A DNA stretch of 64,000 nt from Adiantum capillus-veneris (Eukaryota > Streptophyta > Polypodiopsida > Polypodiales > Pteridaceae), in the NCBI GenBank assembly GCA_014529385.2, contig CM043962.1, forward strand, positions 50,813,405 through 50,877,404, written 5' to 3'. The position numbers and the translations under genes were made by a program. Below the pieces are notes generated by a model, which saw only the letters and a program-made list of their open reading frames with translations, was not told the DNA's origin and searched no databases. Shown piece after piece: positions 60,451-64,000 of this stretch; the first letter of the stretch is position 1, and each line of letters begins with the position of its first letter.

Positions 60451-61102
60451 ATTTGGTTTCTCTTTTGAAGAGAGGTCCTTAAGTAGCCTATCAATGGTTG
60501 ATTTGGTTAATTATATTAGGGTAAATGGGACTCACATCTATTATCGGTTTTGTTAAGCCCACTCTGTGGGATACGGTGCACACCTCGGGAGCTTTGGTCT
60601 TAATAATGGTGTCTTTTTAGACTTGCCTATGGTTTTACCATTATTGAGCCATAATAAGTCCAAAAAGGAGCTAGCCCGTGGCAATTCTGCAATATTAGAC
60701 CAACTCCACTACTCTCTATAATTAACCAATTTGAGCCATGGATGTAAATACTTAAGTGCTGATTTTCCTCAAGGGTTGCACTATGTAATCATGTTAATGT
60801 ATAATGTGAGTTCCAAAGGAGGGGTTTTAAAATGCAAAAAATTTAGGCAATTTAATAGAGATACATTAAAATAAGGGGTTTTTATATTCAATTTTGGAAA
60901 AAATTTCCTAAAATAAGGGGCCATTTTATTCATCCAGACATGTTAAAAGAGGGGTTTTTCAAATACCCCACGAACGCACGTTATATAGGGGGATATTGAA
61001 CGGTGAACCCCCTGAGTGATTTTCAAAGGCTTAAAGGAGTAGAAACTAAGGTTTTAAATTGCCAAAAGAAATACACTAAGCAAACACACAAATTCTATTG
61101 AC

Positions 61103-62431
61103 ATGGTTGGCAATAGTCAAGAGAGTAGAATGAACATTGATAACTTTGATTTTGCACATGAAGGTGCTAATGATTATGTCCCCACGTTTGTCAATTATCT
61201 TGTTACTAGGTTGCAGCAAGCTATGGGCAACCCTACTTTGCAAGCCAAAGTTACTCAACAACTTCGCGCTTATGAGATTTCCCTTCCTCTCCAAGAGGAG
61301 AGAGAGCTTAGGAGGCCTCTTGATGAGACCCCAAAAGAAGACTCTCTCCCATACGAGAGGAGGAATCCAAAGAACGAGAAAGTAGTGAGTCCCTAAGTTC
61401 CTCTGAAGATGTGGCTCCACGAAGACGGCAGTCTAGACGGTCGCCAACTCCTCCCAAGAGGAAACAATCAACCCACAATCCTTCTCCTTGTCACTCCGAA
61501 CGGAAAGAGAGGAAACAAAGGAAGAAAAGGGCAAGAAAGAGGTCGCCCTCTTCTCCTTCTTCTTCACCTTCCTCCTCTTTCGACGAAAGCTATGGCTATT
61601 TTCTTAGAGAATACAAGAGGGGAGGACATCGTAAATTATACCCAGCATGGCAAAGGTCACAAAAGCTCAAGATGTTTAAAGAGGGAGGAAAGAGTATCTC
61701 TTTTCTCACCTATAATGGCACCTTTGGTGCTACCAACAAAGTATTGAACTTGATCTAGCAATTTGATGTAGCCTTTGGATACGAGGGCTTCACAGAGTCC
61801 TCCAAGCTACATCATGTAGCTATGCACTTCCAAAAATCATTTCGTACAAGTTTCCATCATGAAGCAATTCCTTGCAAGTGATACAAAGAACAAAGTGCTT
61901 ACCGAATGGTGCAGTTTGAAGCTTTTCTCTCATGAGTCTATCCACAAATATGTAGACAAGTTTTGGGATTTACATCTCAAGGCTACTGTCTTTCAAAAGA
62001 TAGACTTTGCCAAGCAAAAGCAACAATTTTGTGCAAGATTACTTGAAGAGATGGCCGATATGTCAACTCCCAATGGCCTAATTCTATCATTAAAGTATTC
62101 CACCACACTATTGTTGCTTCGCACATCAATTTACAACAAGGGGCTAGATGGAATGTCAAGCCCATGGAAAGAAAAGACAAAAATGATGCAAAGGGAAAAA
62201 TTAAGGTCCAGAATTCTTCCCAACAACAATTGGTCTAAGGAGAAGGGAGTTCACAAAGGTAAAAACAAAATATTTTCTGAAGAGCTTGAAGCTTTTTGCA
62301 AGGACCATAAGTGTTTTAAGTGTGGGGAGCAAGGACATGGTTATCATTCTTGCCCCAAGAGAAATGCCCACAATGAGACTCCTAGAGATTCAACCATCGA
62401 AGCTCCAAAAGAGGATGCTCATTGCAAATAA
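61103..62431 (+). pseudogene. gypsy gag, frameshifted
   Basis: The N-terminal part (NIDNFDFAHEGANDYVPTFV) ends at a stop at 61394. A shifted frame carries an Arg/Ser-rich segment (PRRRQSRRSPTPPKRKQS) and the capsid start (FLREYKRGGHRKLYPAWQRS). A further shift leads to the capsid core (LTEWCSLKLFSHESIHKYVD, KQKQQFCARLLEEMADMS). The end has a CCHC zinc knuckle, CFKCGEQGHGYHSC, with correct spacing. The full product would form the particle and bind element RNA. At least two frameshifts and a stop prevent this. Confidence 0.85.
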
Positions 62432-62482
62432 TCACCTCTCTCCTATGCTTAGGGAAAGATAAGGTATCATGATGCCTTCATC

Positions 62483-62700
62483 TTGTTTGACCCTGGCTCT
62501 ACTCACAACTTTATATCAACGAAGTTGGCCACCAAGTTGGGCATTCAAGCTTTCAAGATCAAAGATACTATAACGGTAGACATCACTTTCAAGGGACAAC
62601 AAGCCTCCGTTACTCCCTTGATTGGGAAGTTGAGCCTACATGTCCAAAGCTATGTCGACAAAGAATATTTTTTCATCTCTCCTCTCTAACATGAGGATGC
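62483..62700 (+). pseudogene. gypsy aspartic protease, truncated
   Basis: Active-site motif FDPGSTHNFISTKLATKLGI, where Pro replaces the usual Ser or Thr of D(S/T)G. Downstream TPLIGKLSLHVQSYVDKEYF matches the protease body, then a stop follows (TAA at 62687-62689). A few codons later (HEDAGAP, compare ILGAPW-type motifs) homology ends at the nested element. The protease would have released gag and pol proteins. Confidence 0.8.
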
Positions 62701-62734
62701 AGGGGCACCATGTAGATGGTTGGATAGTTCACTA

Positions 62735-63189
62735 TGTGGGAACGTCTTCTTAGAAGATGGGCAGCGAATTACTTAGTAATTACTATGGTAATTACTACAG
62801 TAAACTCAAAGTGTATAAATAGGGCCCATTACATTGTAATCGGGTTGGCAGTTATTATCATTTGGGTTAGCGCCTTGGCTATACTTGTACTTGAGAATCA
62901 TTGGCAGTATTGTTGGTTGTACTTTCTCTCTGTAAATCATATTCGCTGTAATCTTGATCTATAATCCCAATCATGGTCTATATTTCAGTTATACTTACTT
63001 CTCGTCCAGTCTTCTAAATCTCAATCTGAACCTTATTTTCAGTACATAAGTCTGATTCTTATTTCAGTATCCTCATTTCAGTCTAGTCTCTGACTCCGGT
63101 CCAGTCTACTATCTGAAGTCTTCCTACACTAGTAGCTGAAATCTTCCAACACTGGAATTAGCTGTCTCAAGAGATCAACTCCAATTCCA
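62735..63189 (+). repeat. 5' LTR of the nested element (about 455 bp)
   Basis: Short LTR with TATAAATAGGGCC at 62813, then a T- and C-rich R-U5 part with many 'tcagt' and 'tctga' phrases. The right edge is taken at 'aattcca' because the downstream sequence looks like a non-initiator-Met primer site. No second LTR is available to confirm the limits. Confidence 0.55.
62811..62820 (+). promoter_or_regulatory. TATA box of the nested element's LTR
   Basis: GTGTATAAATAGGGCCC gives a strong plant TATA context about 80 bp into the LTR, so transcription would start near 62845. Confidence 0.65.
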
Positions 63190-63263
63190 TTTTGGCGATT
63201 ACCGTGGCTCGAGCTGAAGCTCGTTGACTAAAAGACTCTTCTCCCAGTCCGAAGTTTTCAGCA

Positions 63264-64000
63264 ATGGCACCAAAATCCAATCGTGGCCGGAAATCTACCA
63301 TTCGTGTGGACCCCATTCCTGAGGAGTCAGGAAGAGAGTCTGACCCCAAGCAAGAGAAGATGACTCACACTGAGGCTCAGGAGGAGCACAGTCAGGCTGA
63401 TGAGGCGCAGGACTCACAGCACTCCAGTCATTCTCGACGCCGATGGGCAGAACGCGAAGCACGGAAGGCAAAGAGTTCCAAGAGTTCTCGGTCCCGGCAG
63501 AGAGATGCGGATACCAAGGGCAGTAAAGAAAGTCACCGTACTTCTAGCAGAAAAACCAGAGAAAACACTGACACTGAGACAGAGACAGAGATTGATTGGG
63601 ATGCTGACACTGACAATTGCAAGAAGGCTCCCAAGCATCATTCTGAATCCAAGAGGAGAAGTGGTAGGATCAGTAGTAATCGGAACGATTACACAGCTTC
63701 CCTGAAGATTTCCTTTCCAATATTCAAAGGGGGAAAAAAGGATGATCCAGATGTTCAGATACAAGCTTTCGAGCAGTGTGCTGAACTAAAAAACATTGAT
63801 GAAGATGATTGGGGGGAATATTTTCCACAAACCTTGAAGGAGGCAGCAAGGAAATGGTATTACCATTACCTTGCATGCCAGCTCAGATCATATAACAAAT
63901 TTCTCAAAGCCTTCAGGTTGGAATATTCCGACAATAGAGGGGACGAAGATATTCTCTGTGAATTAGATAAGATCAAACAGAGAAATTTGTCAGTCCGCAG
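63264..64000 (+). CDS. gag of the nested gypsy-like element, open at the window end
   Basis: An uninterrupted frame of 245 codons starts at ATG 63264 and is still open at base 64000. The N terminus is low-complexity and charged (MAPKSNRGRKSTIRVDPIPE; SRRRWAEREARKAKSSKSSR; TRENTDTETETEIDWD). From about residue 150 a retrotransposon gag domain begins: ASLKISFPIFKGGKKDDPDV, IQAFEQCAELKNIDEDDW, YFPQTLKEAARKWYYHYLAC, YNKFLKAFRLEYSD. The W-Y core and the following helix are typical of the capsid. It is the only retroelement gene in the window without any stop, which suggests a recent insertion. The product would package element RNA. Confidence 0.85.
   Translation, partial: MAPKSNRGRKSTIRVDPIPEESGRESDPKQEKMTHTEAQEEHSQADEAQDSQHSSHSRRRWAEREARKAKSSKSSRSRQRDADTKGSKESHRTSSRKTRENTDTETETEIDWDADTDNCKKAPKHHSESKRRSGRISSNRNDYTASLKISFPIFKGGKKDDPDVQIQAFEQCAELKNIDEDDWGEYFPQTLKEAARKWYYHYLACQLRSYNKFLKAFRLEYSDNRGDEDILCELDKIKQRNLSVR

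Larger units (their letters stand above)
58915..62734 (+). mobile_element. Ty3/gypsy retrotransposon, 5' part, truncated by a nested insertion
   Basis: An LTR (about 58915-60437, TGTGGG...TTACA) is followed by a primer-binding site (60439-60450), a leader, gag and protease. Coding sequence stops abruptly near 62700, where a second LTR element begins. RT and integrase would lie beyond the window or have been lost. The LTR start is inferred from the TG context only, because no second copy is present. Confidence 0.75.
62735..64000 (+). mobile_element. young Ty3/gypsy-like element, 5' end, runs off the window
   Basis: It interrupts the protease of the older gypsy element. The LTR appears to run from TGTGGGAACG (62735) to about 63189. 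It contains a clear TATA box (62811-62820) and ends before 'ttttggcgattaccgtgg', the likely primer-binding region. A long intact gag frame follows. The left boundary is inferred and could be 62711; the 3' LTR and target duplication lie outside. Confidence 0.7.

Overview
The window looks like nuclear DNA from a large, repeat-rich land-plant genome. It is filled with Ty1/copia and Ty3/gypsy LTR retrotransposons (including a Tat-lineage element with a second RNase H), a hAT transposon with a BED finger, a LINE fragment, satellite-like arrays and long simple repeats. No rRNA, tRNA, CRISPR or bacterial-type operon was seen. The species cannot be fixed from sequence alone; a non-flowering plant with a big genome is only a guess. 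No intact conventional cellular gene was found. The best host-like coding sequence is a broken protein kinase-RING gene.

Layout. 1-5004: a minus-strand copia element with its 3' LTR cut by the window edge. 5005-9240: unidentified repeat family 'B', copy 1. 9240-11595: mostly featureless sequence with one weak promoter and small ORF. 11596-19504: a complete but decayed minus-strand Tat-type gypsy element with 1.87-1.88 kb LTRs. 20393-20866: a chromovirus-like integrase fragment. 21085-23780: repeat B, copy 2. 23785-26545: repeat 'C', copy 1, with a coiled-coil gene remnant. 26935-27140: a LINE RT fragment. 28960-29890: two diverged copies of a noncoding segment. 30361-35762: an LTR element with no coding capacity, built from minisatellites and a 170-bp array. 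36455-43190: repeat C, copy 2, split at 37030 by a 4,031-bp TG...CA element with a perfect 5-bp target duplication and an internal array of about 153 bp. 43490-44035: repeat B, copy 3, inverted. 44685-46230: a 0.5-kb unit in triplicate, each copy holding a GA tract. 48463-51884: a hAT transposon. 51997-57287: a minus-strand kinase-RING pseudogene split by a 4.05-kb internally deleted gypsy element (52684-56734). 58915-62734: a gypsy element (gag and protease) interrupted by a younger gypsy element that begins near 62735 and whose gag is still open at the window end.

How the parts relate. Most of the window is nested insertion. The C2 and kinase loci give clean before-and-after views of insertions, with target duplications and, for the kinase, recovery of the reading frame. 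The hAT transposase and the kinase-RING gene converge tail to tail about 110 bp apart. This raises the possibility, unproven here, that the kinase-RING gene is cargo of the hAT element. All four PBS sites identified with confidence (4775, 31547, 53756, 60439) match the initiator-Met tRNA type.
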